Shown here: positions 42,949-52,690 of the stretch, piece after piece
How positions within the stretch are numbered: position 1 is the stretch's first letter
Layout: every line of letters starts with the position of its first letter
Source of the DNA: Paenarthrobacter nicotinovorans
GTDB lineage: Bacteria; Actinomycetota; Actinomycetes; Actinomycetales; Micrococcaceae
DNA: 64,000 bases
Assembly: GCF_007670255.1 (NCBI RefSeq)
Contig: NZ_SZVS01000003.1
Coordinates: forward strand, 62,001-126,000
Reading direction: 5' to 3'
The notes under the pieces: model-generated
Told to the model about the DNA's origin: nothing
Seen by the model: only the letters and a program-made list of their open reading frames with translations
Database searches by the model: none
Position numbers and translations under genes: made by a program

Positions 42949-44144
42949 CGGTTCTTCGCCTCCTCTTCCATTCGTTCAAGTTCTTGTGCCCATTGCACCA
43001 GTTGTCCTTCGGTCCCCGGCATGAAGTCGACCAGGACGGACCGCACTTCAGGGCCCGTGCGTTCCAGGCGCCGGGCGGCCGCGTCCACCACGGCATCCGC
43101 GGTGGCGTCCGCTCCGAGGTTGAAGTGGCGGGCCAGGCGGCTCAGGGTACCTGCCCTCAAGTTGTCGGCTGCCCGGTTGACGGCCCGTGCGTCCTGGTAC
43201 AGCCTGGCCCGTCCCTCAGCCGTCTCAGCCGCCTTGACCACAACGGGGAGAGGTTCGAAGACCAACGGTCCCATGCGGCGTCCGCGCCAGAGGATCGCAA
43301 GCAGCGTCACCGCGCCCAGCCATGGCCCGGCGTACGCCAACCATGCCGGGGCCAGTTCGCTGAGCGTTGGAGCCTTGTCCGTTGCGGCAACGTCCTTGAC
43401 CCCGGGCAGGTACCAGAGCAGCTCCGGGTTGTTCCCCAGGGTCCGCAGAGCCAAGGCGGCGTTCCCCTGCAGGGCAAGGTGCTCGTTGTCCAGGATGTCC
43501 GTGCTCCCGAGAACGATGATCCGGCCGTCGGCCGAGGCTGCATACAAACCAGTCCTCTCGGCGGGGCCGGAGTAGCAGACCTGGGGCCCCGAAAAGACGG
43601 ACCCTTGCGCCGAGATGGGCCCTGCTGCCATCGGATCCTCCACGGAACAGGCAGCCTCGACGACGGTCTGGTCTCCCGGAATAACTCCACCGGGCTTGAA
43701 ACCGGGTCCGAGTCCGTTGAGGGTCTTCAGCCGGGGCTTGACCACCACTACGTGGTCGGCGGCGGCAGCGAGGTCCTCTACTCGGGACCGGTCCAGGTAT
43801 CCGCGGGGATCGTAGAGCAGGACCGTGGCCCGGTCGTTGTCCGCCAACGCTGACATGGTCTGGTCAAAGGAATCCGTCGCGGTCAGGTTCACTCCGTGCC
43901 GTCCCAGGATTTCCGCCGCAGCCATGGCCCCATCCGGGGCCGGGTTCCGCGCGGATAAGGTCCGGGGATCCGCGGTTCCGGACATATTGGTCACGGCAAG
44001 ATAGGTCACCAAAGCCACTAGCACGGCTCCGAGAGCTATCCAGGTGAGGTGCTTCCGGAACCAGTTGGAGAAACCCGGCCCGGTGGATCCCCCGGCCTGG
44101 TCCGACTCCAAGGAAAGGGGAGCCTCGTTGGCAGTCATCGTCAT
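42945..44144 (-). CDS. DUF4350 domain-containing membrane protein
   Basis: A 399-residue protein with two transmembrane helices (HLTWIALGAVLVALVTYLAV near residue 35 and AWLAYAGPWLGAVTLLAILW near 275). The part between lies outside the cell and contains the DUF4350 segment DGAMAAAEILGRHGVNLTATDSFDQTMSALADNDRATVLLYDPRGYLD. The C-terminal cytoplasmic part is helical and ends EELERMEEEAKNR-like. Function unknown; actinobacterial operons of MoxR, DUF58 and DUF4129 usually contain it. It overlaps its neighbours on both sides by 4 nt. Confidence 0.82.
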   Translation of the reverse strand: MTMTANEAPLSLESDQAGGSTGPGFSNWFRKHLTWIALGAVLVALVTYLAVTNMSGTADPRTLSARNPAPDGAMAAAEILGRHGVNLTATDSFDQTMSALADNDRATVLLYDPRGYLDRSRVEDLAAAADHVVVVKPRLKTLNGLGPGFKPGGVIPGDQTVVEAACSVEDPMAAGPISAQGSVFSGPQVCYSGPAERTGLYAASADGRIIVLGSTDILDNEHLALQGNAALALRTLGNNPELLWYLPGVKDVAATDKAPTLSELAPAWLAYAGPWLGAVTLLAILWRGRRMGPLVFEPLPVVVKAAETAEGRARLYQDARAVNRAADNLRAGTLSRLARHFNLGADATADAVVDAAARRLERTGPEVRSVLVDFMPGTEGQLVQWAQELERMEEEAKNR

Positions 44145-44833
44145 CGCGGCACCGCGAATCCCGCGTCGACGGACCCGGTGAAGTCAGGCTTCATCCCCAG
44201 CAGCCCGGCATCGAGGTCGCGCAGGGACGCGTAGTCTGGGCGCGTCGCGTTTTGTTCCCCGTAACGCACGGCGTCGAAGAGGCGCGCAGCATCGATCAGG
44301 CGCTGCTGCGCTGCGCCGAACACCTGCCCCAGTTGTGCCGCCGCTTCGTCGGCGGTCCTGCCGGCGCGGACAGCGATGATGTCGCGCTCTTCAGCCGACC
44401 GGACCACCGCGCGGAAGTGGTCGACGACGGCGGCCGCCCAGTCGCCGTCGTCGGCAGCTGCTGACGCGCGCGTCCGGTAGTCGTCGGCATTCATGGTGCT
44501 GTCGGCGCCGTAGATGTCCTCCTGCCGCGATGCCCGGCGTGCGTTCAGGCGGGGCCGGACCACGACAACGGCCACGACGATGAGTGCAACGGCCAGGATG
44601 ACTATCAGGGGAAGGGCGAAGTTGGTGTCGGCGCTTGTGCCGTCTCCTTCCAGCGAGGACAACCAGTCAAGGAAATCCCGCCACAGCTGCTCCAGCCATC
44701 CGGGTGTGGCGTCAGGATACTGGGGCTTCGAGAGTTCCTCGATGGCCCATCGCCGGGCTTCCTCACGGTCCGGAGTCACGGGCGGTTCCAGTGAATGCAA
44801 GGGACCGATGACGTCGGCGCGGATTGCCGTCAT
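44141..44833 (-). CDS. DUF4129 domain-containing protein
   Basis: A 230-residue protein with one transmembrane helix (LPLIVILAVALIVVAVVVV, about residues 73-91). The DUF4129 domain follows (about 110-220): AADDGDWAAAVVDHFRAVVRSAEERDIIAVRAGRTADEAAAQLG. In larger proteins this domain ends transglutaminase-like membrane proteins. Its start and stop codons overlap the neighbouring genes (ATGA), so it is translated as part of the MoxR operon. Confidence 0.83.
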   Translation of the reverse strand: MTAIRADVIGPLHSLEPPVTPDREEARRWAIEELSKPQYPDATPGWLEQLWRDFLDWLSSLEGDGTSADTNFALPLIVILAVALIVVAVVVVRPRLNARRASRQEDIYGADSTMNADDYRTRASAAADDGDWAAAVVDHFRAVVRSAEERDIIAVRAGRTADEAAAQLGQVFGAAQQRLIDAARLFDAVRYGEQNATRPDYASLRDLDAGLLGMKPDFTGSVDAGFAVPR

Positions 44834-46137
44834 GCCGGCGGCCAGGCGGCGGTGCCCGGCTGGACCGAAGGGCCACCCGGTACCCCGTCCGGGTTGGCAC
44901 CCGTTTCGGCCATCCGCATCAGTTCGACATCCAGGCCCTCGCGGCGCATGCGCAGGTCCATGTAGATCAGTGCGGAGACCGATGACTGGAAGGCGAATGT
45001 CACAGACCCCACCAGCGCTTGTATTGCGGTGGAAACGATCGTGCTGATCATCAGAATGGACGCAGTGCTTTGCTCATCAGGATGGGGGGACACGGTCCCG
45101 CCAATGAAACCGATGGCCAGGGACGCCGGAATCTGCACAATCTGGGCAATGATCCCCAGCATGATGGCCACGACGAGGGTGATACCGAAGATGCGCCACC
45201 AGTTGTTCCGGGTCAGTCGCCACGAACGGAGGAGTCCGTCATAAACGCCCGTGTGTTCGACGACGATGACCGCGGGTGCGAGCATGAGTTTCAGGCCGAT
45301 CCAAACGAAGACAACCACTGATCCGAGGCCCAGGGGAAGCACGATCAGCACGGCACCGGGTCCCATGGCAGTAATCAACAACACGGCGATGCCCACTACA
45401 GCGGCCACGGCAAGCAGCCCGCCGAAGGTCAGCAACCCTGCAACGCCCAACAGCGGCAGGATCCTTCTCCCTGCGAGCCTCCACATCTGCTTGAAACCGG
45501 TCCGCCGGTTGAGGACCGAACGCGCTACAGGGACTGCCAACACACCCTGAAGCACGGAACCCAGGAGGCCGATCAGGACGGAGGCGCCCATCGCTCCCGC
45601 GGCCAAAGCGATGAAAGGACCCATCGCTTGGTCGAATTCCGCCCTGGATTCAACGGATTCAAACGTGACCGTCATTTGGAACATCAGGAACGTGATGACG
45701 CCGATGATCGCTGCTCCCAGCGCCTGCACGATCAAGGCAGAGCCAAACATCGACGCTGCGTTGCGGCGAATGGTCTGGAAGGAGCCGTCCAGGATTTCGC
45801 CGAACTGCAACGGCCGCAAGGGGATGACTCCGGGCTTGGGAGGAGCGATGTACTGGGGCTGGCCGTAAGGTCCACCTGGCGGCCATCCCGGGGCACCTGA
45901 CGGCCATCCGGGCCCACCTGCCGGCCATCCGGACGCTGGCTGGGCTTGCGGGCCCTGCGCGGGTCCCTGCGGAGGTGGCCATGCCGAGGGCCCGCCCCAC
46001 TGTGGCTGGTTTCCCCGGGCCGGTTGGCCGCCCCACTGCGGCTGGTTTCCCCACGACGGTTGGCCGCCGGGTGGCCGATGCTGGCCGTGCTCAGGCTGTG
46101 ACACGTTTCCTCCCCATGAGGTCCTGTCCGTCGACAT
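44830..46137 (-). CDS. Multi-pass membrane protein with Pro/Gly/Gln/Trp-rich N terminus
   Basis: A 435-residue membrane protein, the first gene of the MoxR operon. The N-terminal ~95 residues are made of imperfect repeats of the QPQWGGQPARGN type (Gly, Pro, Gln, Trp). From about residue 125 there are six hydrophobic segments (for example LLGVAGLLTFGGLLAVAAVVGIAVLLI). It resembles the membrane domain of glycerophosphodiester phosphodiesterase-type proteins, as in many actinobacteria (FGEILDGSFQTIRRN, DGLLRSWRLTRNNWWRIFGI), without the catalytic domain. It is divergent from mtrA with about 190 nt between. Function unknown. Confidence 0.78.
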   Translation of the reverse strand: MSTDRTSWGGNVSQPEHGQHRPPGGQPSWGNQPQWGGQPARGNQPQWGGPSAWPPPQGPAQGPQAQPASGWPAGGPGWPSGAPGWPPGGPYGQPQYIAPPKPGVIPLRPLQFGEILDGSFQTIRRNAASMFGSALIVQALGAAIIGVITFLMFQMTVTFESVESRAEFDQAMGPFIALAAGAMGASVLIGLLGSVLQGVLAVPVARSVLNRRTGFKQMWRLAGRRILPLLGVAGLLTFGGLLAVAAVVGIAVLLITAMGPGAVLIVLPLGLGSVVVFVWIGLKLMLAPAVIVVEHTGVYDGLLRSWRLTRNNWWRIFGITLVVAIMLGIIAQIVQIPASLAIGFIGGTVSPHPDEQSTASILMISTIVSTAIQALVGSVTFAFQSSVSALIYMDLRMRREGLDVELMRMAETGANPDGVPGGPSVQPGTAAWPPA

Positions 46138-46326
46138 TCGACGTCCCCCATGCGGACCTTCGCACCCAGCCTATAGTCCCGCCGTCGTCCCTCATAGCCC
46201 GCCGCACGGCCGGAGTTCGCGGGCGCGTGAAGTGAAGTGCAGTACGGTGGAATTGCCCCTTGGGTGCGCCATGCCGTGCGCGGCGCCCAGCAGGACAAAG
46301 ACTTGGTGATAAGGGAATATATAACT

Positions 46327-47001
46327 ATGAAGGCACGCATTCTGGTAGTTGACGACGACGAAGCACTCGCAGAGATGATTGGCATCGTCCTGCGCAATGA
46401 TGGCTTCGAGCCGGTGTTCTGCGCAGATGGCGGCCAAGCTCTTGAGGTGTTCCGCTCGTCCAAGCCGGACCTGGTGCTTCTGGACCTCATGTTGCCCGGC
46501 TCCGACGGTATTGAGGTATGCCGCCAGATCCGGGGGGAATCGGATGTCCCCATCGTCATGCTCACCGCGAAGTCGGATACCTCGGACGTTGTCAGGGGAC
46601 TGGAGTCCGGCGCGGATGACTACGTGCCCAAGCCTTTCAAACCAGCCGAACTCGTTGCCCGTGTCCGGGCGCGGCTCCGCCCGGGCGAACAGAAGGCCCC
46701 CGAAACCCTGCGGATCGCGGATGTGACCATTGACGTCGCCGGCCACCTGGTGACCCGCGGCGGCGAGCGTATCTCGCTGACCCCCCTCGAGTTCGACCTC
46801 TTGGTGGCCTTGGCACGCAAGCCGTGGCAGGTTTTCACCCGCGAATTGCTCCTTGAACAGGTGTGGGGATACCGGCACGCCGCTGACACGCGTCTGGTCA
46901 ATGTGCACGTCCAGCGTCTGCGCTCCAAGATTGAACGCGATCCTGAGGCGCCCGAGGTCGTTTTGACGGTGCGTGGTGTCGGATATAAAGCAGGTTCCTG
47001 A
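46327..47001 (+). CDS. mtrA: Response regulator MtrA
   Basis: A 224-residue OmpR-type response regulator that controls cell-wall, division and osmotic genes in actinobacteria. The receiver domain starts MKARILVVDDDEAL, with phospho-acceptor Asp53 in LVLLDLMLPG and the conserved Lys in DDYVPKPFKPAEL. The winged-helix domain contains ISLTPLEFDLLVALARKPWQVFTRELLLEQVWGYRHAADTRLVNVHVQRLRSKIE. The frame extends to 46237, but ATG 46327 is the conserved start. The mtrB start lies inside its 3' end. Confidence 0.96.
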   Translation: MKARILVVDDDEALAEMIGIVLRNDGFEPVFCADGGQALEVFRSSKPDLVLLDLMLPGSDGIEVCRQIRGESDVPIVMLTAKSDTSDVVRGLESGADDYVPKPFKPAELVARVRARLRPGEQKAPETLRIADVTIDVAGHLVTRGGERISLTPLEFDLLVALARKPWQVFTRELLLEQVWGYRHAADTRLVNVHVQRLRSKIERDPEAPEVVLTVRGVGYKAGS

Positions 47002-48949
47002 GTCTCCGGCCGGAGAAGCCGGCAAGCAGGGCAGCAGCACGGGGCCAGTAGGTACCGGGACGGACGGCGTCGGCACCGACACCGCTGGACAGTCCGGCGC
47101 GCCCGCCCAGTCCGACACCGCCGAAGCTCCGCCGCCGCGTAAAGCCCGTGACCTGCGGTGGTTCCTCACGCGTGCCCGGATCTGGACCCGGCGTGGGCTG
47201 ATCCTGATTCTTCGGGTCTCCCGGCTTATTTCCATCGGCGTGCGCCAGATCAGGCCAGGCTTGCGCTTCCTGTGGCGTTCGATCCTTCGCCGCTGGCGGC
47301 GGTCCCTTGAATTCCGCACCGTCCTGACCACCCTGCTCCTTGCGGTGACATCGTTTGCCATTGTTGGCGCTTACCTGTCCAACCAGATTGCCAACAACCT
47401 GTTCCAGGAACGGCTCGCCCAGGCGGAGTCCGAGTCGAGGTACAACGTCAAACAGGTCCAGGACACGTTCGACGGCGCGCAGGTCACCGACCAGTCCAGC
47501 GTCATCACCCTCGTGTACGACACTTTGACGGCGGTGGAGGGCCGTGGCTCGGTCATCCAGCGAAGATATGTCTTCGAAGCCGCGCCGGAACAGACCAAGC
47601 CCCGCAACAGGTGGGTGGAGTCGAGGGCCTCGGACCAGTTGACCATCCGGGTGATTCCTCCGGATCTCCGCAAAGCCGTTCAAGAAGGCGGCAAGCAGCA
47701 ATTCTGGGCTCCCACCCAATTCCCCGTGGGCAACGAGGACCGCCCCGGGATCGCGGTGGGAAACAAAGTGACCTTCAACGGCACTGTCTATGAGCTGTAC
47801 CTGATTTACGACCTCAACACCGCGCAGCAGACGTTGGACGAGATCCAGAACGTCTTGTGGGCCGGCGGGGCGGCTCTCGTCCTGATGATCGGTGCGATTG
47901 CCTGGTACGTGACCCGGAACGTCGTCAGTCCGGTGAGCCATGCCGCCGTCGTGTCCGAGAAGCTGGCCGCCGGGCAGTTGCAGGAACGGATGGTGGTCAA
48001 GGGTGAAGACGAGGTCGCCAGGTTGGGGGCGTCCTTCAACCACATGGCCGCAAGCCTCCAGGAACAGATCACCCAGTTGGCCACGTTGTCGCAGATGCAG
48101 CAAAGGTTCGTTTCCGACGTGTCCCACGAACTGCGTACCCCGCTGACCACCGTGAGGATGGCGGCTGAAGTTCTGTTCGACGCGCGTGATGAATTCGATC
48201 CCATGAACAAGAGATCGGCCGAGCTGCTCTACTACCAGGTTGAGCGTTTCCAGTCCTTGTTGTCGGACCTGTTGGAGATTTCGCGCTTCGACGCCGGTGC
48301 CGCCGTCCTTGACGCCGAACCGCAGGACATCTTCCAGGTGGTGGCACAGGTCGTGGAAGGCGCGGCACCCGTGGCCGCGGAGTATGGATCCGAAGTCCGC
48401 CTCAATGCCAGGCAAAAGAGCATCGTCGTCGAGATGGATTCGAGGAGGATCGAACGGATCCTCCGCAATCTGTTGCTCAACGCCCTTGAACACGGCGAGG
48501 GCAAGCCCGTGCATATCTCCGTCGCGGCCAACGACGACGCCGTCGCTGTCTCCGTCAGGGACCACGGCATCGGGATGAGCCAGGCCGAAGCCGCCCGCGT
48601 GTTCGACCGTTTCTGGCGCGCGGACCCTGCCCGGGCACGGACCACCGGTGGCAGCGGTCTCGGCTTGTCCATCGCGGCAGAGGACACCAAACTCCACAAC
48701 GGCTGGCTTCAGGCCTGGGGCCGCAAGGGCTCAGGGTCCAACTTCAGGTTGACCCTGCCCCTTCGCCAGGGAGAGACCATCGCAAAGTCCCCGCTTCAGC
48801 TAGAACCTGCAGACATAGAATTTCCCGGCTCGGCCAGCGAGCGCCAGGTATTGGTCCTCGGCACGGAAACAGCGAGCGCCCTGCCCGGTTCCGAGCGCAC
48901 GAACGATGAAGGCACTGCAATGGACGAAGAAGCGGGGGATAAGCCATGA
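46973..48949 (+). CDS. mtrB: Sensor histidine kinase MtrB
   Basis: A 658-residue membrane kinase partner of MtrA. A Pro/Gly/Thr-rich N terminus (residues 1-60) and a basic region precede transmembrane helix 1 ([22 protein letters not shown]), an extracellular sensor domain, helix 2 ([20 protein letters not shown]), HAMP, and the HisKA domain with His385 in [16 protein letters not shown]. The HATPase domain has [18 protein letters not shown] and [13 protein letters not shown]. The start at GTG 46973 overlaps mtrA by 29 nt; this start is less sure than others. Its stop overlaps lpqB (ATGA). Confidence 0.94.
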   Translation: MVSDIKQVPESPAGEAGKQGSSTGPVGTGTDGVGTDTAGQSGAPAQSDTAEAPPPRKARDLRWFLTRARIWTRRGLILILRVSRLISIGVRQIRPGLRFLWRSILRRWRRSLEFRTVLTTLLLAVTSFAIVGAYLSNQIANNLFQERLAQAESESRYNVKQVQDTFDGAQVTDQSSVITLVYDTLTAVEGRGSVIQRRYVFEAAPEQTKPRNRWVESRASDQLTIRVIPPDLRKAVQEGGKQQFWAPTQFPVGNEDRPGIAVGNKVTFNGTVYELYLIYDLNTAQQTLDEIQNVLWAGGAALVLMIGAIAWYVTRNVVSPVSHAAVVSEKLAAGQLQERMVVKGEDEVARLGASFNHMAASLQEQITQLATLSQMQQRFVSDVSHELRTPLTTVRMAAEVLFDARDEFDPMNKRSAELLYYQVERFQSLLSDLLEISRFDAGAAVLDAEPQDIFQVVAQVVEGAAPVAAEYGSEVRLNARQKSIVVEMDSRRIERILRNLLLNALEHGEGKPVHISVAANDDAVAVSVRDHGIGMSQAEAARVFDRFWRADPARARTTGGSGLGLSIAAEDTKLHNGWLQAWGRKGSGSNFRLTLPLRQGETIAKSPLQLEPADIEFPGSASERQVLVLGTETASALPGSERTNDEGTAMDEEAGDKP

Positions 48950-50664
48950 CCAAGCCTGGACCCCGGCAGCGGAGGGCGATCGTGGCACTGCTCGCGGTGC
49001 TCATGCTCCTCCTCTCCTCATGTGCACAGATTCCCCGTTCCGGCCCGGTGGGCAAGAGCAAGGACGAAGGCGCAGGGAACCCCAACGCGCCGGTGTTCTT
49101 TCCAGCCGCACCCCGGGCAGGGTCCAGCCCGGAGTCGATCATTGAAGATTTCTACATGGCCGGCAGCGGCTACGAGGACGACTATCCTGTGGCGCGCCAG
49201 TACTTGACGCAAGCGCAGTCGGTTACGTGGAAGCCGGATAAGCGGGCACTCGTTTTCCGCTCGGCGGAGGTGGTGAAGTCATCCGTGGAAAATGAGTACC
49301 TTTACCTTCTCGACCTCGCCTACTCCGTGGATGCCGACGGCGTAGCAACCCAGTATCCGCCGGGCACCAAGGAGACCATCCCGCTGACGCTTGAACAGGT
49401 GGAAGGGGAATGGCGGATTTCCAAAGTCCCGGACGGGACGGCCATTCCCGAAGAAACCTTCAAAGTAATCTACGGGGCTTTCCCCATCTACTTCTACGAC
49501 CCGACTTTCACTTTCGCCGTGCCCGATTACCGCTGGTTCATCAAGAAAAATACGGTCAAATCCATGACCAGTGCCCTCCTTGCCGGCCCTGCCCCCTACC
49601 TCCGTGGCGCGGTTGTCAGTGCCTTCCCTTCAGGCATGAAGCTCGCCCGCGAATCGGTGCCGGTAGTCTCCGGCGCAGCCCAGGTGGATCTGTCGGCCAA
49701 GGAATTGTTTGATGCATCCGCCGAGGACAGGCAAAGAATGCAGAACCAGCTGGCACTGACCTTCCGGAGCCAGCCGGATGTCATCAACGTGCAACTGCGG
49801 GCAGACCAGGACCTGGTCCGGGTGGAGGACAACGGAACAGTCCTGCCACCTGTTGTGGACAAGACAGTCCCTGCCCATCAGATCGCAGTGAACAACGGTG
49901 AATTGGTCCGCTATGAAAACAACCGGATCACGCCCCTGCCTGACATCCAGTCGGTCGCCGGGCTTGGGCCGCATTCGCCTGCTGAGTCACCTGCTTCCCA
50001 AACGGCTGCCTTCCTGAACGGCGACAAGACCACCCTCTACTCGATCGAGCCGGGACAGGCCGCCCGTCAACTGACCACCAGGAGCACCCTCACTGGTCCG
50101 TCCTTCAGTCCGCAGGACTGGGTCTGGACAGCTGGTCCCGGGGCTAATGGTGCGGCCGAGGTGGTGGCCTACAAACCGACGGGTATCGCGCCCGGAACAA
50201 CCATTCCCAACGTCACCATCACCCCGTCCTGGCTCTCGGGTCGTACCGTGAAGGACTTCAGGGTCTCCAGGGAAGGGACCAGGGCGTTGGTCATTTCCGA
50301 ATCCGCCGGAAAATCCACGGTTCAGATCACAGGCATCGTCCGTAATCCCGATGGTGTGCCCAAGGATCTCACCGCTCCCATCACCCTGCTGACCACAGGA
50401 GCGGCGAACCAGGGAGTTTGGGTTAACGCGTCCACGGTGGCGGTGATGGCCGGTTCGGCAACATCCACGGTGGTTCCTGAGTTGTTGTCCCTGGCCTCGG
50501 GCGAAGCCCAGCAGCTCGCGCCGTGGGATGGCCTGACCAGCATCAGCGCCGGAAATGGGCCGGAGCAGATTTATGGGCAGTCCGAGGCCGGAGTCTTCCA
50601 GCGCGTGGGAAACGGTTGGGAGCTGCAACTTAAAGGCCCCACGGAACCGGCTTTCCCTGGCTGA
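48946..50664 (+). CDS. lpqB: Lipoprotein LpqB
   Basis: A 572-residue lipoprotein that binds the MtrB sensor domain and modulates MtrAB signalling in mycobacteria. The signal peptide ends LLLSSC, with Cys26 as lipidation site. The GerMN domain (about 200-330) is followed by the LpqB beta-propeller domain ([26 protein letters not shown]). It overlaps mtrB by 4 nt, as in other actinobacteria. The neighbour order mtrA-mtrB-lpqB-comF-hpf-secA is conserved. Confidence 0.94.
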   Translation: MTKPGPRQRRAIVALLAVLMLLLSSCAQIPRSGPVGKSKDEGAGNPNAPVFFPAAPRAGSSPESIIEDFYMAGSGYEDDYPVARQYLTQAQSVTWKPDKRALVFRSAEVVKSSVENEYLYLLDLAYSVDADGVATQYPPGTKETIPLTLEQVEGEWRISKVPDGTAIPEETFKVIYGAFPIYFYDPTFTFAVPDYRWFIKKNTVKSMTSALLAGPAPYLRGAVVSAFPSGMKLARESVPVVSGAAQVDLSAKELFDASAEDRQRMQNQLALTFRSQPDVINVQLRADQDLVRVEDNGTVLPPVVDKTVPAHQIAVNNGELVRYENNRITPLPDIQSVAGLGPHSPAESPASQTAAFLNGDKTTLYSIEPGQAARQLTTRSTLTGPSFSPQDWVWTAGPGANGAAEVVAYKPTGIAPGTTIPNVTITPSWLSGRTVKDFRVSREGTRALVISESAGKSTVQITGIVRNPDGVPKDLTAPITLLTTGAANQGVWVNASTVAVMAGSATSTVVPELLSLASGEAQQLAPWDGLTSISAGNGPEQIYGQSEAGVFQRVGNGWELQLKGPTEPAFPG

Positions 50665-50741
50665 CACTGCTCCCCGGCAGGCTACGTCGCGGCCATTGCG
50701 CCAGACACGGTGGTGATGACGGGATGTCCACATAGGACGCG

Positions 50742-51755
50742 GTGAGGGTTTTTTCGTCCAAAGCATCCGGGCAGGCTGGCTTCATGAGCGATCCACCCAG
50801 CACTGGAGTCATGGTCCGGCAGAGAGTCGGCCGGGGGAGGGATCCGGACCTCGCTGCCCCGGACCCCGTCCGCGTGCGTCGCCGCGGAAGTGACCGTAGC
50901 CGACTTGGACGGTTGGTGACGGTATTGGAAGGAACGCTGCAAGACTTCCTGGCCATCCTGGTGCCCGTCGAATGCATCTGTTGCGGGGCAGAAGACGCAG
51001 TGCTGTGCGGTGATTGCGCCAAGCGCGTACGTCGGATCTGTGCACAGCCATTCCGGGCAGAGCACCAATCGCCTGCTCTGGTCACGGTGGACGGCGCGGC
51101 CGGAATCGGGGTTGTTGCCGCAGGACCCTACCGCGATGAGCTGGCGCAATGCCTGCTGTCTTTCAAACACTTTGGCCAATGGCACGTGGGCGGTGTGCTG
51201 GCAAGCTGCCTGGGCAAGGGTTTGGATGTGGCTCTTGGGCATCATGCCGGCTTCACGCTTGTGCCTGTCCCGACCAGCGGCAGGGCGTACCGAAAGCGGG
51301 GATTCAGCCCGGTGCACCTGATCCTGCTGATCGTGCGTTTACGCGGGATTGAGCCGCAACACCGACATCTTGACGCGTTGGAAAAGGTGTGGGCCCCGCT
51401 GTACCGAAAAGGCAGCATGACGTCGTTGCCGGCATTGGTGCAAAGGATTGCCGACGTCGTGCCTGGCCGCGGGGGCACAGGTTCGGCATCCGGACAAAAA
51501 GGGCTTGGGCGGGGTGAACGCGCCCGTAAGGTCAGGGGATCCATGCGGGTCAAGCCTGGACGGGCGGGGCAGATCAGGGGCGTCCGCTGCATCCTTGTGG
51601 ACGACGTCCTAACCACTGGAGCAACTCTTGCGGAGGCAGCGCGGGCTGTGGAGGCGGCCGGGGGTGTGGTGTGCGGAGCAGTTGTCCTGGCGGCCACGAG
51701 GCCACCAGCCTACGCCTCCATGACAGCACCCTGCGACCAGCCATCAAGTCATTAA
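50742..51755 (+). CDS. comF: ComF family phosphoribosyltransferase-like protein
   Basis: A protein of up to 337 residues. After a basic N-terminal extension (about 65 residues) there is a zinc-ribbon-like stretch VECICCGAEDAVLCGDC, then a PRTase domain with FTLVPVPTSGRAYRKRGFSPVHLI and the PRPP-binding loop CILVDDVLTTGATLAEA. ComF proteins are linked to DNA uptake in some bacteria, but here the gene is a conserved neighbour of lpqB and hpf and its role is unknown. GTG 50742 has GGAC upstream; ATG 50784 and ATG 50811 are alternatives. Long for the family (about 220-260). Confidence 0.86.
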   Translation: MRVFSSKASGQAGFMSDPPSTGVMVRQRVGRGRDPDLAAPDPVRVRRRGSDRSRLGRLVTVLEGTLQDFLAILVPVECICCGAEDAVLCGDCAKRVRRICAQPFRAEHQSPALVTVDGAAGIGVVAAGPYRDELAQCLLSFKHFGQWHVGGVLASCLGKGLDVALGHHAGFTLVPVPTSGRAYRKRGFSPVHLILLIVRLRGIEPQHRHLDALEKVWAPLYRKGSMTSLPALVQRIADVVPGRGGTGSASGQKGLGRGERARKVRGSMRVKPGRAGQIRGVRCILVDDVLTTGATLAEAARAVEAAGGVVCGAVVLAATRPPAYASMTAPCDQPSSH

Positions 51756-51935
51756 GACTCAATCAAAAAATAAGTGGCCAAAGGATGAATAACGCGTGGC
51801 GATGAACTAACGTCGGTTGTGGGTACCAAGAAAAGATGTACCTGTCGATAGCGGCTCGGAAAGGGGCTCGACTGTCCGTCAGACCAGCCCCCAACAGTGC
51901 CGTTGTCGTGTCACCTGAGTTATTTGGAGGGCACC

Positions 51936-52664
51936 ATGGAGTTCATGATCAGCGGACGAAATCTGACTGTTTCAGACCGCTTTCGCGAATATGCCGGCGA
52001 GAAAATCTCAAAGATTGAATCGCTGGGGGACAAGGTCCAGCGGGTAGACGCCAAGGTTTCCAAGGAAACCAATCCCCGGCAAACGCCGGGCGAGCTCACC
52101 GTCGAAGTGACCGTCCTGGGCCGTGGCCCCGTTATCCGTGCCGAGGCCACAGCCGCTGACAAATTCGCTGCCTTCGATCTTGCGTACAACAAGTTGCTTG
52201 AGCGGCTTCGTCGCGCAAAGGACCGGAAGAAGGTGCACCACGGCCGCCACACCCCCAAGGCCGTTCGGGAAGCTACGGCAACCCTTGAACCTGCAAGCAC
52301 CAATGCGCCTCTTTACGTAGAGGCCAACAACCACCAGGAAGCCAACGGGCAAGCCGAAGAACGTTCGCCCTATGAGATCGAGAACGACATCCCGGCCGGA
52401 GATTCACCGGTCCTGATCCGTCGTAAGGTGTTTCCCGCGGCATCCCTGACACTGGATGACGCCGTGGACAACATGGAACTGGTGGGACACAACTTCTACT
52501 TGTTCCTGGACAAGGAAACCAACGCACCGTCGGTTGTTTACCGGCGCAGCGGTTGGACCTATGGTGTGATCAGCCTCGATTCCACATGTGAGCCTGGCGA
52601 AGAAGCCGTCGAGGAAAAGATCATCGCCTATCGCTCCGACGATCAGGCCGCCAACGCCAAATAA
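51936..52664 (+). CDS. hpf: Ribosome hibernation promoting factor, long form
   Basis: A 242-residue protein that pairs 70S ribosomes in inactive 100S dimers during stress. The N-terminal RaiA/HPF domain begins MEFMISGRNLTVSDRFREYAGEKISKIESLG and binds the decoding centre (about residues 1-110). A variable linker follows. The C-terminal dimerisation domain (about 180-242) has IRRKVFPAASLTLDDAVDNMELVGHNFYLFLDKETNAPSVVYRRSGWTYGVI. ATG 51936 follows a strong GGAGGG RBS, so the upstream frame (51897) is rejected. Confidence 0.95.
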   Translation: MEFMISGRNLTVSDRFREYAGEKISKIESLGDKVQRVDAKVSKETNPRQTPGELTVEVTVLGRGPVIRAEATAADKFAAFDLAYNKLLERLRRAKDRKKVHHGRHTPKAVREATATLEPASTNAPLYVEANNHQEANGQAEERSPYEIENDIPAGDSPVLIRRKVFPAASLTLDDAVDNMELVGHNFYLFLDKETNAPSVVYRRSGWTYGVISLDSTCEPGEEAVEEKIIAYRSDDQAANAK

Positions 52665-52690
52665 GGCCTGTATCTGACGAAGGGATCCCA

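Noticed and set aside
46898..48697. 599-codon minus-strand frame opposite mtrB
   Set aside because: Antisense to a kinase with intact HisKA and HATPase motifs.
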